A stretch of 64,000 nt of DNA from Planctomycetota bacterium (GTDB taxonomy: Bacteria > Planctomycetota > UBA1135). The DNA is taken from assembly GCA_008501825.1 (NCBI GenBank), contig QQUA01000023.1, positions 310,001-374,000 of the forward strand, read 5' to 3'. Below, in pieces: positions 33,518 to 42,201 of the stretch; the first letter of the stretch is position 1, and each line of letters opens with the position of its first letter. The position numbers and the translations under genes are program-made. The notes below the pieces were generated by a model. That model did not search any database, was not told the origin of the DNA, and was given only the letters and a program-made list of their open reading frames with translations.

Positions 33518-35149
33518 TCAAGGCAGGATGGGCGCCGTGATTGTGTTCGTGGTCACCGACCGGGTGCCTTGCGAGCCGCGGAGAATCACGGCCTGGGTGT
33601 AGACGTCCACCAGGGGAGCGAATTGTGGAACGGTCAGATTCAGGGTGGCATTGCCGGACGAGTCGGCGGTGGCTTGCCCGAACATCACCACCGGATCCAA
33701 GATGTCCAGGCAGGGGCTGCCCTGCGAGTGGCAGGGCCCGAGCCCGAGCCCGGCAAGACTGTAGTAGAACCAAACCGTTTCACCGGGCAGGGCGGAGCCG
33801 GTCCGCAACCAGGCTGGCTGGCCGCGCTGGAACGTGCTTTGGGTCAGAGGCGGACCGACGGGATTGCGGACGAAGACATCACTCAACCCATTCGTGTCCC
33901 CCGGCACAAGGTTGCTTGAGGAGCTTTGGAACGCCACGAAGCGGCCGTCGGCTGAGATCGAGGATAAGTAGCTTAGCCCGCCCCGGTGCATGCCGGTGGA
34001 ATCCACGCTGACCACCGTAGTCTGGCCGGATTGGCGGTCGTGGACGTAGATTTCCGAATCGAGAGCCCCGCCCCCGGGTACGAAGTTGGTGTAACTTTGA
34101 AAGGCCACAAAGCGACCATCGGCCGAGATCGAGGGCTCGTCGCTTCGTGCGTATCCTTGCACTCCCAGAGAGTCCACGCTGACCTGTATGATCTGGCCAG
34201 TCTGGCGATCGTGGACGAAGATATCCTCATAGCTGTTCACGTTCCCGGGTACGAGATTGCTGGCAATGCTGTCAAACGCCACGAAGCGGCCGTCATGCGA
34301 TATCGAGGTATTCCAGCAGTGTCCGTTCCCTTGCCCCCCAGCGGAGTCCACGCTGACACGGGTGGTCTGGCCGGTCTGACGGTCGTGAACAAAGACGTCC
34401 CTAGCCCAATTCGTGTCCCCTGACACGAGGTTGCTGGCGGCGCTAATGAAAGCCACAACCCGGCCGTCACCGGAGATCGAACACTCCCAGCTCTCCCCGT
34501 TCCCCTGTAAGCCAGCGGAGTCCACGCTCACCCGAGTCGTGTCGTTGGTTTGGCGGTCGTGGACGAAAGTGTCTCCCCAGCCGTTAGTGTCCCCACTTAC
34601 GAGGTTGGATGATGAGCAATAGAACGCGACGAAGCGACCGTCGGCCGAGATCGAGGGATAATAGCTTTGGCCGTACCCCTGCACGCCGACTGAATCCACG
34701 CTGACCCGCGTGGTCTGGCCGGTCTGACGGTCGTGGACGAAGATGTCCACACTCAAGTTGGTGTCCCCGGGCACGAGGTTGCTAGCCCAGCTTTGGAACG
34801 CCACGAAGCGGCCATCGACCGAGATCGAGGGGTCGTCGCTCATAGAGTCCCCTTGCCCCCCGGCGGAATCCACGCTGACGCGGCTGGTCTGGCCAGTCTG
34901 ACGATCATGGACAAAGATGTCCGTGACCCCGTTGGTGTCTCCCGACACGAGGTTGCTGGCGTCACTACTGAAGGTCACGAAACGACCGTCGCCCGAGATC
35001 GCAGGGCGGTCGCTGCCGCTGCTCAGGATCCCTCCGCCAGCTTGCCCCCCGGCCGAGTCCACACTGACCCGTGTGGTCGACGGAGTCTGGGTTGAAGCAG
35101 GGATGGCAAACGAAAGAAAGAGCACCCAAAACGAAACGTGTCGAAACAT
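33518..35149 (-). CDS. Secreted PD40 (TolB-like) seven-bladed propeller protein
   Basis: 543 residues from the ATG at 35149, with GGAGG five bases upstream on the minus strand. The signal peptide is MFRHVSFWVLFLSFAIPAST. Seven repeats of about 64 residues follow, each with the pattern T-x-RVSVDS, then PSISADGRFVAFQS, then SNLVSGDTNG and DIFVHDRQTGQ, forming a WD40-like (PD40) propeller. The last 108 residues (33518-33844) are a different domain: PGETVWFYYSLAGLGLGPC, LVDVYTQAVILRGS, ending TITAPILP, homologous to the end of the SGNH-like protein at 14637-15962. DNA identity between repeats is high, so the array is recombination-prone. The ligand is unknown. Confidence 0.83.
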   Translation of the reverse strand: MFRHVSFWVLFLSFAIPASTQTPSTTRVSVDSAGGQAGGGILSSGSDRPAISGDGRFVTFSSDASNLVSGDTNGVTDIFVHDRQTGQTSRVSVDSAGGQGDSMSDDPSISVDGRFVAFQSWASNLVPGDTNLSVDIFVHDRQTGQTTRVSVDSVGVQGYGQSYYPSISADGRFVAFYCSSSNLVSGDTNGWGDTFVHDRQTNDTTRVSVDSAGLQGNGESWECSISGDGRVVAFISAASNLVSGDTNWARDVFVHDRQTGQTTRVSVDSAGGQGNGHCWNTSISHDGRFVAFDSIASNLVPGNVNSYEDIFVHDRQTGQIIQVSVDSLGVQGYARSDEPSISADGRFVAFQSYTNFVPGGGALDSEIYVHDRQSGQTTVVSVDSTGMHRGGLSYLSSISADGRFVAFQSSSSNLVPGDTNGLSDVFVRNPVGPPLTQSTFQRGQPAWLRTGSALPGETVWFYYSLAGLGLGPCHSQGSPCLDILDPVVMFGQATADSSGNATLNLTVPQFAPLVDVYTQAVILRGSQGTRSVTTNTITAPILP

Positions 35150-35361
35150 GATGGCCTCCATAGCCAGGGGATGAGGAAGACCAGAACTACTCTAATCGCG
35201 ATAGGGGAAGAACTCAAAACTGCCCATTCCAACAAAGGCCTGTAGCTCTCCGGCCTCGTTGCAGTCGTCTTCGCGAATGCGTCCAAAAGTGCGCAGAGAA
35301 TGACGGCCGCCTGCAACTGAGCTAGGCAAACGCCGGAAAGGAAATATGCTTTAAACCGATC

Positions 35362-36171
35362 ATGCGCGTCATCACGATCAATCTCAACGGCATTCGAGCC
35401 GCCGCCCGCAAGGGTTTTTTTGCCTGGATGAGCCGGCAAAAGGCTGATTTGATCTGCTTGCAGGAATTGCGAGTGAAAGAAGAACAAATGACGGCCCAAA
35501 TGAAAGCCCCGGGCCGATACCAGGGATATTTTCATTTGGCCGAACGCCCCGGTTATTCCGGCGTCGGCATCTACGTCCAGCGAGAACCCGATCGGGTGGT
35601 GCAAGGCTTAGGTTGGCCCGACATTGACGCCGAAGGCCGCTTTCTGCAAGTCGATTACGGCAACCTCAGCGTGGTTTCCCTCTACTTACCTTCCGGTTCC
35701 AGTAGCGAAGAAAGACAGCAAATCAAATTCGGTTTCATGGATCGCTTTCTGCCTTGGTTGAAAGCCAAAGCCAAGGAAGATCGGGAATACTTGATCTGCG
35801 GCGACTGGAATATCGCCCACCGCAACATCGATTTAAAAAACTGGCGCGGCAACCAAAAGAACTCCGGTTTTCTACCGGAGGAACGAGCCTGGATGGATCA
35901 AGTCTTCGGCGAAGCCGGTTGGTGGGACACTCACCGGAGGCTTCAGCCCGAGGCCACCGGAGAAGCCTACACCTGGTGGTCGAATCGGGGCCAGGCCTGG
36001 GCCAACAACACCGGATGGCGCATCGATTACCAAGTGGCGACTCCGGGCATCGGGGCTTTGGCCCGCCAGGCTTCGGTCTACAAACGAAAGCGTTTCTCCG
36101 ACCATGCCCCGTTGATTCTGGATTACGACCACGATTTAAGCGGCGGCAACGGCAAGCCGCCCCGGCCCTAA
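35362..36171 (+). CDS. xthA: Exodeoxyribonuclease III
   Basis: 269 residues, usual length. Endonuclease/exonuclease/phosphatase-fold motifs: INLNGIRAAARKGFFAWM, LICLQELRVKEEQM (metal Glu), LICGDWNIAHRNIDLKNWRG (Asp and Asn), YTWWSNRGQAWANNTGWRID and SDHAPLILDYD (catalytic Asp-His). It cleaves abasic sites and removes 3' blocks in base-excision repair, acting after glycosylases such as the SMUG1-type and alkyladenine enzymes encoded nearby. Its stop is two bases from the end of the convergent glycosylase gene. Confidence 0.93.
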   Translation: MRVITINLNGIRAAARKGFFAWMSRQKADLICLQELRVKEEQMTAQMKAPGRYQGYFHLAERPGYSGVGIYVQREPDRVVQGLGWPDIDAEGRFLQVDYGNLSVVSLYLPSGSSSEERQQIKFGFMDRFLPWLKAKAKEDREYLICGDWNIAHRNIDLKNWRGNQKNSGFLPEERAWMDQVFGEAGWWDTHRRLQPEATGEAYTWWSNRGQAWANNTGWRIDYQVATPGIGALARQASVYKRKRFSDHAPLILDYDHDLSGGNGKPPRP

Positions 36172-36173
36172 GC

Positions 36174-36815
36174 TCAGCGACGCAGGCGAGCCGGTCCGGA
36201 GACTCCGGGGGAGCCGGCGATGTAGTAACGCCAGGGCAGTTGGGCGTCTTCTCCGGCGTAGTCGACGCCAATTCGTGGGCTTTGCTTCACCACTTCTTCC
36301 GGAGCCAGGATGCCGGCCCGCAGGCGAAACCGCCCTCTCCCCAGGACGGCACCATTGTCGCCGCCGTCAATGCCCAAACCCTTGGATAAGCAGGCCGGCC
36401 CGCGGAGCAGCACCTCCAGATCCAAGTCTCGACGGCGGCGGCGGCGAATCTCTTTCTCGCCTTGAATCGGCACCGCTCCCCGGAGCAAAACCGCCTGAGG
36501 CTGACCGTCTCCAGCGCAAACCACGTTGGTGCACCAATGCATGCCGTATACGAAGTAGACGTATAGACGGCCGGCAGGCCCCCACATGACCTGATTTCGG
36601 GGAGTGCGGCGGGCTCCCGAAGAATGGGCCGCTTGGTCTTCCGGCCCGCGATAAGCCTCCACTTCCACGATTCGAGCCGCCAATGTCAGGGAATTATTCT
36701 TCACCTCTAAAATAGATCCGAGGAGATCTGGCGCCACTTTCAGGACGTCCCGCTGGAAAAAGGATGACGACAGGCCCTCAAGCCTGTTTTCTTGGCTGGA
36801 ATCGTGGGGACTCAA
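36174..36815 (-). CDS. mpg: 3-methyladenine DNA glycosylase (AAG/MPG family)
   Basis: 213 residues. Family features: FFQRDVLKVAPDLLGSILEV, IVEVEAYRGPEDQAAHS with the catalytic Glu, ARRTPRNQVMWGPAGRLYVY and VYGMHWCTNVVCAG with the intercalating Tyr and His region, then LLRGPACLSKGLGI and PRIGVDYAGEDAQLPWRYY. The enzyme excises alkylated purines and hypoxanthine. A start ATG at 36815 gives an ordinary-length protein. It converges with exonuclease III, with two bases between stops; read-through antisense transcription is likely unless termination is efficient. Confidence 0.93.
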   Translation of the reverse strand: MSPHDSSQENRLEGLSSSFFQRDVLKVAPDLLGSILEVKNNSLTLAARIVEVEAYRGPEDQAAHSSGARRTPRNQVMWGPAGRLYVYFVYGMHWCTNVVCAGDGQPQAVLLRGAVPIQGEKEIRRRRRRDLDLEVLLRGPACLSKGLGIDGGDNGAVLGRGRFRLRAGILAPEEVVKQSPRIGVDYAGEDAQLPWRYYIAGSPGVSGPARLRR

Positions 36816-36969
36816 ATCTCGGTCATATTATCGAAAAGTTGCAAACACTGTTAACCAAACGCTTGCTAGGTCTCCCGACCTCCGCTAGCTTGGAATTGAT
36901 CGGACGGTCCGGCCCAGCCGCCGCCCGATGAAGTTGTTCCCCTGCTGAGTCCCCCGAACAGGCTTGACC

Positions 36970-37914
36970 ATGAAGCTTTTCTCCCTTGCCGCCCTCGTCG
37001 GCGCTGCTTTGATCCTGGCCCCTGCGGCCTCCGCTCAATACACCCTGGACATTGATCCTGGGGCTTCCTCCTTTACTTGGTCGGCCAACGCTGCGGCGGT
37101 CGGCACCGTTCAGGAGTGTGGCACCGGCAATACCGTGGGAAGTTTTCAAGTGGACGGCACCATGAGCGTGGCTCTGGATCCCCACAATGGTGCCCTGAGC
37201 TGCGGTAAGTTGTATGGCAGCCAAGGCTTTACCATCCCGACTCTGCTGTGCGGCCGGATTCCTAACCCGATCCCCTTCCTGCCGGACCTGGCTCGAATCG
37301 AGATTGACGGCGCGGTCATGGACGCCCAGACCGCTCCCTTTGACATCGATGCCGTCGGCGACTTCACCACCATGGCGGTGCTGGGCTTTACTGCCGGGGT
37401 GGTCACCATCGATCCCTTTGTCGGCGAAACTACGGTGATTCCCCTAGCCGGCTTGCAAGGCGAGCCCACTCCCATTGACGGCAACATCGTCGACAATGCC
37501 GGCACCATTGAAGGTTCGGTTCCGGTCGACATCGTGATCGACACGCCGGACATGTTCTTCAGCTTGGCCGGCACCTTGGTCGGTTCTGCCCCGGCGATCG
37601 CCAACTTCAGCCTCAACGTCGGCGCTTTGACCGCCGGGACTGACGGTACCTTCGACGTCAGTGGAGCCGATGCCAACGCCGTCTGCCACCTGGCCTACAG
37701 CACCACCGGCGCCGGTTGCACCGCCGTCGATTTCCTGAACACGGTGGTCAGCTTGAACGCTCCGGTTCTGGTTGGCGCCACCATCACCACCGACGCCGCC
37801 GGCAGCGGTAGCTGGACCTTGCCGATCCCGGCCGGGACCACCGGCGTCACCGTTTCGTTCCAAGCTTCCCACTTGGATCGCACCAGCAACGTGGTCACCA
37901 CCACGATTCTGTAA
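36970..37914 (+). CDS. Secreted beta-rich protein of unknown function
   Basis: 314 residues from the ATG at 36970; a TTG two codons upstream is in frame. Signal peptide LFSLAALVGAALILAPAASA. The mature protein is rich in Gly, Thr, Val and Asp, with few charged residues, and reads as beta strands throughout. The last 90 residues (from about DVSGADANAVCHLAYS) have two Cys and a terminal strand ending SNVVTTTIL. This is loosely like the C-terminal domain of the SGNH-like and PD40 proteins of this window (small Cys-bearing beta domain ending at the stop). It may be a surface or exported structural protein. A strong intrinsic terminator follows 29 bases after the stop. Confidence 0.62.
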   Translation: MKLFSLAALVGAALILAPAASAQYTLDIDPGASSFTWSANAAAVGTVQECGTGNTVGSFQVDGTMSVALDPHNGALSCGKLYGSQGFTIPTLLCGRIPNPIPFLPDLARIEIDGAVMDAQTAPFDIDAVGDFTTMAVLGFTAGVVTIDPFVGETTVIPLAGLQGEPTPIDGNIVDNAGTIEGSVPVDIVIDTPDMFFSLAGTLVGSAPAIANFSLNVGALTAGTDGTFDVSGADANAVCHLAYSTTGAGCTAVDFLNTVVSLNAPVLVGATITTDAAGSGSWTLPIPAGTTGVTVSFQASHLDRTSNVVTTTIL

Positions 37915-37942
37915 GCAGGTTTCGGGAGCCGTCTCGAACAAG

Positions 37943-37975
37943 AGCGCAGGTTTCGGCCTGCGCTTCTTTTGTTTT
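37943..37975 (+). terminator. Strong rho-independent terminator
   Basis: AGCGCAGG (37943-37950) pairs with CCTGCGCT (37957-37964) over a six-base loop, followed by TCTTTTGTTTT. It terminates the secreted beta-rich gene that ends at 37914 and separates it from the convergent Hpt gene. Confidence 0.85.
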
Positions 37976-37990
37976 GGAAACGTGACTCGC

Positions 37991-38368
37991 TTAAAAATCT
38001 TGGTTCCGGACCCGTTGCAAAACTGAAGCCAACTCCTGCACTGCGGCCAGTAACTCCGGCAAGGCTTTACGGCAGGCAGGCAAATCTCCTTGATCGGCAA
38101 GTTCCTCCAATCGAGCAGCTTCGGCCCGAGCGGAAACGGCAGCAAATTGAGATACCGAGCCCTTCAGGGAATGAGCCGCCGTACGCAAAGCCGGCGCATC
38201 CTCCCGCTGCAAAGCTTGCTGCAAACGGCTTTGCAGTCCGGGCAACTCCTCAAAGAAAATTTCCACTAATTCCTGGAATAGATCCAGGTCGTGATCCAGG
38301 TATTCCATCAGGGCTTGCCGATCGAAAACCCTGGCATCATCGGGATGGGTCGGCTCCGATTGGTTCAT
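37991..38368 (-). CDS. Orphan Hpt (histidine phosphotransfer) protein
   Basis: 125 residues forming a four-helix Hpt bundle: FDRQALMEYLDHDLDLFQEL, then LQREDAPALRTAAHSLKGSV with the phosphorylatable His (A-H-S-L-K-G-S is the consensus), then ARAEAARLEELADQGD and the last helix LLAAVQELASVLQRV. Such stand-alone proteins shuttle phosphate between hybrid histidine kinases and response regulators. No hybrid kinase is adjacent; the only two-component genes in the window are 14 kb away and are not of hybrid type. Its partners must be elsewhere. Confidence 0.86.
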   Translation of the reverse strand: MNQSEPTHPDDARVFDRQALMEYLDHDLDLFQELVEIFFEELPGLQSRLQQALQREDAPALRTAAHSLKGSVSQFAAVSARAEAARLEELADQGDLPACRKALPELLAAVQELASVLQRVRNQDF

Positions 38369-38412
38369 GTGCTATGGAAACAAGCTTAGCCTTCCGAATG
38401 CCATTGGGAGCC

Positions 38413-39390
38413 TCAACCGATCGAATTCCGGCGAAAAAGGAAGTTTTTTCCCAGAGCTTTCAGGAGGTGTAGCCGATAGCGAATCTTTTCGCGGAAACGC
38501 CAATACCCTTCGGCGCCCTGACACAAGCCGAATTGCAAACTCCGCTGAAGAGAGAGCGGCCCTTCGTTGCCAGCGTAATACGTTCTTCCTTTGCCGACCT
38601 GCCAAGCCGCATGGGCGTCGCTGCTTCCCGTTACCGCCACTCGAATCCTTTGGTTTTCCACCGCGTCTCTGGCCGCCAGGTTGTAGCGGGCGGCAAAGCC
38701 CGGCACGGCATTGGTGCATTCAATGGCGTCGAAAGGAACGGTATTCAACAAATCGCCGCAGCCCAATTTGACCCGCAACAAGCGCTCGATCAGCTTCGGC
38801 GCAAATGGATGGTGCGCCACCGCGATGCCACCGGCTTGGTGAATCCGCTCCACGGTTTCGGCGGCACTCAATCCCTTGGGAACGGTTCGGGTCACGAACA
38901 GGGCTCCGATGTGTCCATCCCGGGAAGAAACTTCCACCCCCGGGATTACCGCCAGGGGCAAGCGCCGGCGATGGGCTCTCCGGCGCGCCTCCAGGGCACC
39001 TCCGATTTCATCGTGGTCGGTAATGGCAATGGCGTCCAAGCGCTGTTCCACCGCCGCCGCCAGCACCCGATCCAAATCATCGCCGTCGGACCATTGGGTA
39101 TGAATGTGAAGGTCCGCCGTGTTTTGGAGAACGACCTTTTCCTTGGCGTCCAAACCGACCAAACGCAGCGCCGGTAAATAGCGGCTCTCATAAGCGGTGG
39201 CTTGCCAATGGGGCAAAGCCTCGATCGCGGCCAGGTCCTGCTCGGCACCGGCCTCCAATGCCGCCAAGGCATCGAAGTCATCCACATACCGGTCTACCTC
39301 GGAGAGTTGATGTTGGTTTCCGGCCACCGGAAGCGAAACGTATCCACGAGAGGTCGGCTGCACGGTTTGGGCGGTTTGGCTAAGCGTCAT
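38413..39390 (-). CDS. PHP-domain metal-dependent phosphoesterase
   Basis: 325 residues. PHP motifs in order: NTADLHIHTQWSDGDDLDRV (metal-binding HxH), AIAITDHDEIGGA, VIPGVEVSSRDGHIGALFV, GIAVAHHPFAPKL and VTGSSDAHAAWQVGKGRTYY. About 100 extra residues at the N-terminus (residues 1-92), rich in charge, do not match the domain. The family includes 3',5'-nucleotide bisphosphatases, histidinol phosphatase and DNA polymerase proofreading modules; the first is most similar in motif spacing. It lies 44 bases downstream of nothing in particular on its strand: the gap to the TlpA-like gene upstream is 84 bases, so co-transcription is possible. Confidence 0.82.
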   Translation of the reverse strand: MTLSQTAQTVQPTSRGYVSLPVAGNQHQLSEVDRYVDDFDALAALEAGAEQDLAAIEALPHWQATAYESRYLPALRLVGLDAKEKVVLQNTADLHIHTQWSDGDDLDRVLAAAVEQRLDAIAITDHDEIGGALEARRRAHRRRLPLAVIPGVEVSSRDGHIGALFVTRTVPKGLSAAETVERIHQAGGIAVAHHPFAPKLIERLLRVKLGCGDLLNTVPFDAIECTNAVPGFAARYNLAARDAVENQRIRVAVTGSSDAHAAWQVGKGRTYYAGNEGPLSLQRSLQFGLCQGAEGYWRFREKIRYRLHLLKALGKNFLFRRNSIG

Positions 39391-39474
39391 GAATGGTTCC
39401 CGATTCGGCCAAACTTCCTATCGGCCCGGAATGCAAGGGATCTGAACGAAAGCTCGGAGCCATCCATCGACCGA

Positions 39475-40743
39475 CTACTTGGATTGGCCTTGACTTTGCA
39501 AAAGGCGCACGATGATGGATTCGAATTTGGTCCGCAAACGTTGGTGGGCTTCTCCCGTTGCCGGGCCGGCGAAGCCGCTGTGAACCGCCTGAATGCGGCC
39601 GTCCTGATCGATAAATACAGTAGTCGGGAAAGCACGAATCCGGTCCAAAAAAGGAAGAGCTCGACTGGCAGCGGCCTTGTCGGCGGTTCCCGCCAGCAAA
39701 GTTGGGTATTCCACTTGGTGGATGCGCCGATAGCGTTGTAGTTGTGGCCGATCCAAGGCAGGATCTCCGGTTCGTTCAAAGGCCAGAGCCAGAATCTGCA
39801 AGCCTTGGGACCGATAGCGACGATCCAGCTCCACCAGCAACTTCGTCTCGTCGTGGCAATTGGGACACCAGGAACCGAAGATCTGCAGCACGGTGGCTTT
39901 CACCGGAAATTCCGTTTCACCGAGCTTGCGAAGCTTGCCGTTCAAATCCGGGAACTGAAGTTGTCGCCAATCCACGGCACCTTCCACTTTGGTGGCTTGA
40001 AAGGCGTCCTCCAATTTGGCCTGCGGATCGGGTTTGGCCGACCAAGTTTCATGCCAGCGGTCTCCCGACCAAAAATCTCCTTGCAAGGAACCGTCGGTGG
40101 ATCGCTCGGCCTGAAACAGAAAAGCGTGGGAACCGTCAAAACAAGACAACCGTAATTGATGACCATCCCGGCGCCCGGCCAAATATCGATAATCCCCCAA
40201 AGTGGTCATAAAGGTTCCGGTCACTTGCCCTCCGGCTCCTTCTTGAAACAAAGCGACGGCCGCCTGGTCCGCTTTTTGGAATTGAACCTTCCACTTGCTG
40301 GCCAACGGCAAGGAATGGTCCGATTCCTCTTCTGCCAGAGGCCGAAAACGAGCGGTGGCCGAAGGCTCGGAAATGCTCTCGGCACGACAGAGCAAAACCT
40401 GCCACCGTTCTCGATCCAGCCGCTTGCGCCAGACTCCGGTCATAGCTTTTCCCTTCTCGGTCCAACTCAACAAAATGTGGGAGTCATAAGGCTCCATATC
40501 CAAGATCAAACCGGCGGCATCGCGCTGGAGACCTCCGATGGGCCAGCGTTCCGGCCCATTGTGGATCCAAGCTCTGGCGGCATCGGAATCGGTTTTCCAC
40601 TCCACTAAAAAAGGCAACTCCCCTCCCGGGGTTTGCAAAGTAAATCGCCACCAGTCTTGAGGCCAGTCCGGCAAGGCCGGTTGCTGCCAAAGTGCTGCGG
40701 CAAGGGTGCAGGAAAGCAAAGGGAGAAGGTTTCCGAGAAGCAT
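39475..40743 (-). CDS. Secreted TlpA-like thioredoxin protein with N-terminal beta domain
   Basis: 422 residues from the ATG at 40743 (signal peptide NLLPLLSCTLAAALWQ); a longer frame starts ten codons earlier. Residues ~20-255 are an unidentified beta-rich domain. Residues ~260-420 are a TlpA/ResA-type thioredoxin fold: LNGKLRKLGETEFPVKATVL, then IFGSWCPNCHDETKLL with the redox pair Cys-Pro-Asn-Cys, and a cis-Pro motif in FPTTVFIDQDGRIQAVHSG. Such periplasmic oxidoreductases reduce or exchange disulfides in cytochrome c maturation or secreted proteins. The N-terminal fusion is typical of planctomycete and Bacteroidetes versions. Substrate unknown. Confidence 0.8.
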   Translation of the reverse strand: MLLGNLLPLLSCTLAAALWQQPALPDWPQDWWRFTLQTPGGELPFLVEWKTDSDAARAWIHNGPERWPIGGLQRDAAGLILDMEPYDSHILLSWTEKGKAMTGVWRKRLDRERWQVLLCRAESISEPSATARFRPLAEEESDHSLPLASKWKVQFQKADQAAVALFQEGAGGQVTGTFMTTLGDYRYLAGRRDGHQLRLSCFDGSHAFLFQAERSTDGSLQGDFWSGDRWHETWSAKPDPQAKLEDAFQATKVEGAVDWRQLQFPDLNGKLRKLGETEFPVKATVLQIFGSWCPNCHDETKLLVELDRRYRSQGLQILALAFERTGDPALDRPQLQRYRRIHQVEYPTLLAGTADKAAASRALPFLDRIRAFPTTVFIDQDGRIQAVHSGFAGPATGEAHQRLRTKFESIIVRLLQSQGQSK

Positions 40744-40830
40744 GGTCGATTCCTGGTTCCCGGGAAAGGGCAATGGTTCCCGTTCAGGACGAAGTCCGCT
40801 TTTCTATCTAAGCAGCTTCATCCTTTCGCT

Positions 40831-41442
40831 TCAACCGTCCTGCAAGCTTTGTTCGATCAGCTCGGCTACGGCATGATCGTCTCCGCGATTGCGGCGTTGA
40901 AGATGAGCCGCCAATCGGTGCCGCACTTTCTTTCCCATGTTTTGACCGTATTTCACTTTCAAATCGACATGATGAGGAATGATTTTGAAAACACCCACGT
41001 TTTCCAAGGCCTGCCGGTACATCGGATCCTGGGCCTGAATCGGCCGGTACCGGCCTTCGGGTTGATACTTTTCCATCAGGCTTTGCAAAGCCCGAGCCTT
41101 TTCATCAAGCTGGTCCACGACCACTCCTTTTCCTCGAATCGCCGCCGATTCGAAAAAGGCGGTCGCCGGGCAGGCGTTTTCCGCCGCCAGCCAGTAAGAA
41201 GGAATCAAAGTGCTTAGGCCGACCATGGAAAAAGAGGCTTTGCCCCCTGCGGAGAAAACTTCAAATTTTTCTCCGGACAGAGCTCCATGAAAATAAATCT
41301 GCTCATCCAGCAGTACGAAATTTAACGGCACCACTCTCGGATAACCCAATCGGTCTTCCAAGCCCAAGTATCCGACTTCGCACCGCTGAGCGATCTCCGC
41401 CACCCATTTGGAATCGACCACGGCAAACTCTTGACGTCGCAC
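40831..41442 (-). CDS. Pyridoxamine-5'-phosphate-oxidase-like FMN split-barrel protein
   Basis: 203 residues from the GTG at 41442, chosen because GGAGG lies seven bases upstream and because the preceding RraA-like gene ends two bases before it; an in-frame extension to 41592 would run into that gene. The split-barrel shows GYLGLEDRLGYPRVVPLNFV, then IYFHGALSGEKFEVFSAGGK and ASFSMVG, as in NimA-like or heme-utilisation FMN proteins. The C-terminus is Arg/His-rich. Together with the RraA-like gene it forms an operon divergent from a MocR-type (PLP-binding) regulator, which often controls B6-related flavoproteins. The substrate is not known. Confidence 0.75.
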   Translation of the reverse strand: MRRQEFAVVDSKWVAEIAQRCEVGYLGLEDRLGYPRVVPLNFVLLDEQIYFHGALSGEKFEVFSAGGKASFSMVGLSTLIPSYWLAAENACPATAFFESAAIRGKGVVVDQLDEKARALQSLMEKYQPEGRYRPIQAQDPMYRQALENVGVFKIIPHHVDLKVKYGQNMGKKVRHRLAAHLQRRNRGDDHAVAELIEQSLQDG

Positions 41443-41443
41443 T

Positions 41444-42148
41444 TTATTCCTCCACCGCAGCTTGAATTCGGCGCAGGTGCTGGCGGAAACTCCAGCCTGG
41501 GTTTCGTTCCCGCTCGGCCAGGTACTCGGCGAATTCGAATTGCTGTCGCAGGCTTCGGCCGCCGTGAAGAGCCTCGACCTGACGCTGCTCAACTTGCCGG
41601 ATCTGCTTGGCGGTTTCCTGGACCTGAGTCCAATGCGCCAATGCGACGAAAACGACGCCGTCTGAGTCGGCGAAAACTAAATCTTCCCTGCAGATTGATA
41701 ATCCGGCGAAATCGATGCTCTTTCCCACCGAAGCCCCTTCCCGAGGTTCCAAAGGACCGGCCGGATAAGCTCCATAGCTGAACAGAGGCAATCCAATCGC
41801 TTGCAGTTCCGGGGTATCTCGGTGATTCCCCCAAACCACCGTGCCCGCCAGTCCAGCTTGCTTCAATTCCCAAACCACCAGGTCCCCGAGACAGCCCTCG
41901 TCTCGGCGGCCTTGGTTATCCACCACCAAAGCATGCCCGCTCTCGCATCCCTCTAGGGCTTCCAAGAAAACGTCCACACTGCCGGCATGAGTCACCGGAA
42001 AGACCCTGGCCGCCAAGCGCATGGCCGGGTCCAGAGCTTGAATGCCCGCCGGTGCACAACGGATCGGCAGCCGATGGCGAACGCAGGCGTCGACGATCGC
42101 CGGGGTGGAAAGAGTGCGAAACTGTTCTTGAAGTTGGTCGGCTTGCAT
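41444..42148 (-). CDS. RraA-like aldolase/decarboxylase-family protein
   Basis: 234 residues of the RraA/HMG aldolase fold: LSTPAIVDACVRHRLPIRCA, then ALVVDNQGRRDEGCLGDLVV with the D-x-x-G region, and AGTVVWGNHRDTPEL with the Arg-Asp pair that binds Mg2+ and pyruvate in 4-hydroxy-4-methyl-2-oxoglutarate aldolases. The later ICREDLVFADSDGVVFV strand is also conserved in the family. RNase E inhibition (the original RraA role) is unlikely in this lineage. The upstream 114-bp gap, shared with a divergent MocR-type regulator, carries several short palindromes, and the downstream gene is an FMN split-barrel protein. Confidence 0.78.
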   Translation of the reverse strand: MQADQLQEQFRTLSTPAIVDACVRHRLPIRCAPAGIQALDPAMRLAARVFPVTHAGSVDVFLEALEGCESGHALVVDNQGRRDEGCLGDLVVWELKQAGLAGTVVWGNHRDTPELQAIGLPLFSYGAYPAGPLEPREGASVGKSIDFAGLSICREDLVFADSDGVVFVALAHWTQVQETAKQIRQVEQRQVEALHGGRSLRQQFEFAEYLAERERNPGWSFRQHLRRIQAAVEE

Positions 42149-42201
42149 GTGAACGAGCTGTCTGAACAGGTAGGAAAACCCAGCCTAGCCAGATTTGGCG
42201 C

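Noticed and set aside
33505..33529. 8-bp stem-loop overlapping the stop of the PD40 gene
   Set aside because: No T-run on either strand and a nine-base loop; too weak to call a terminator.
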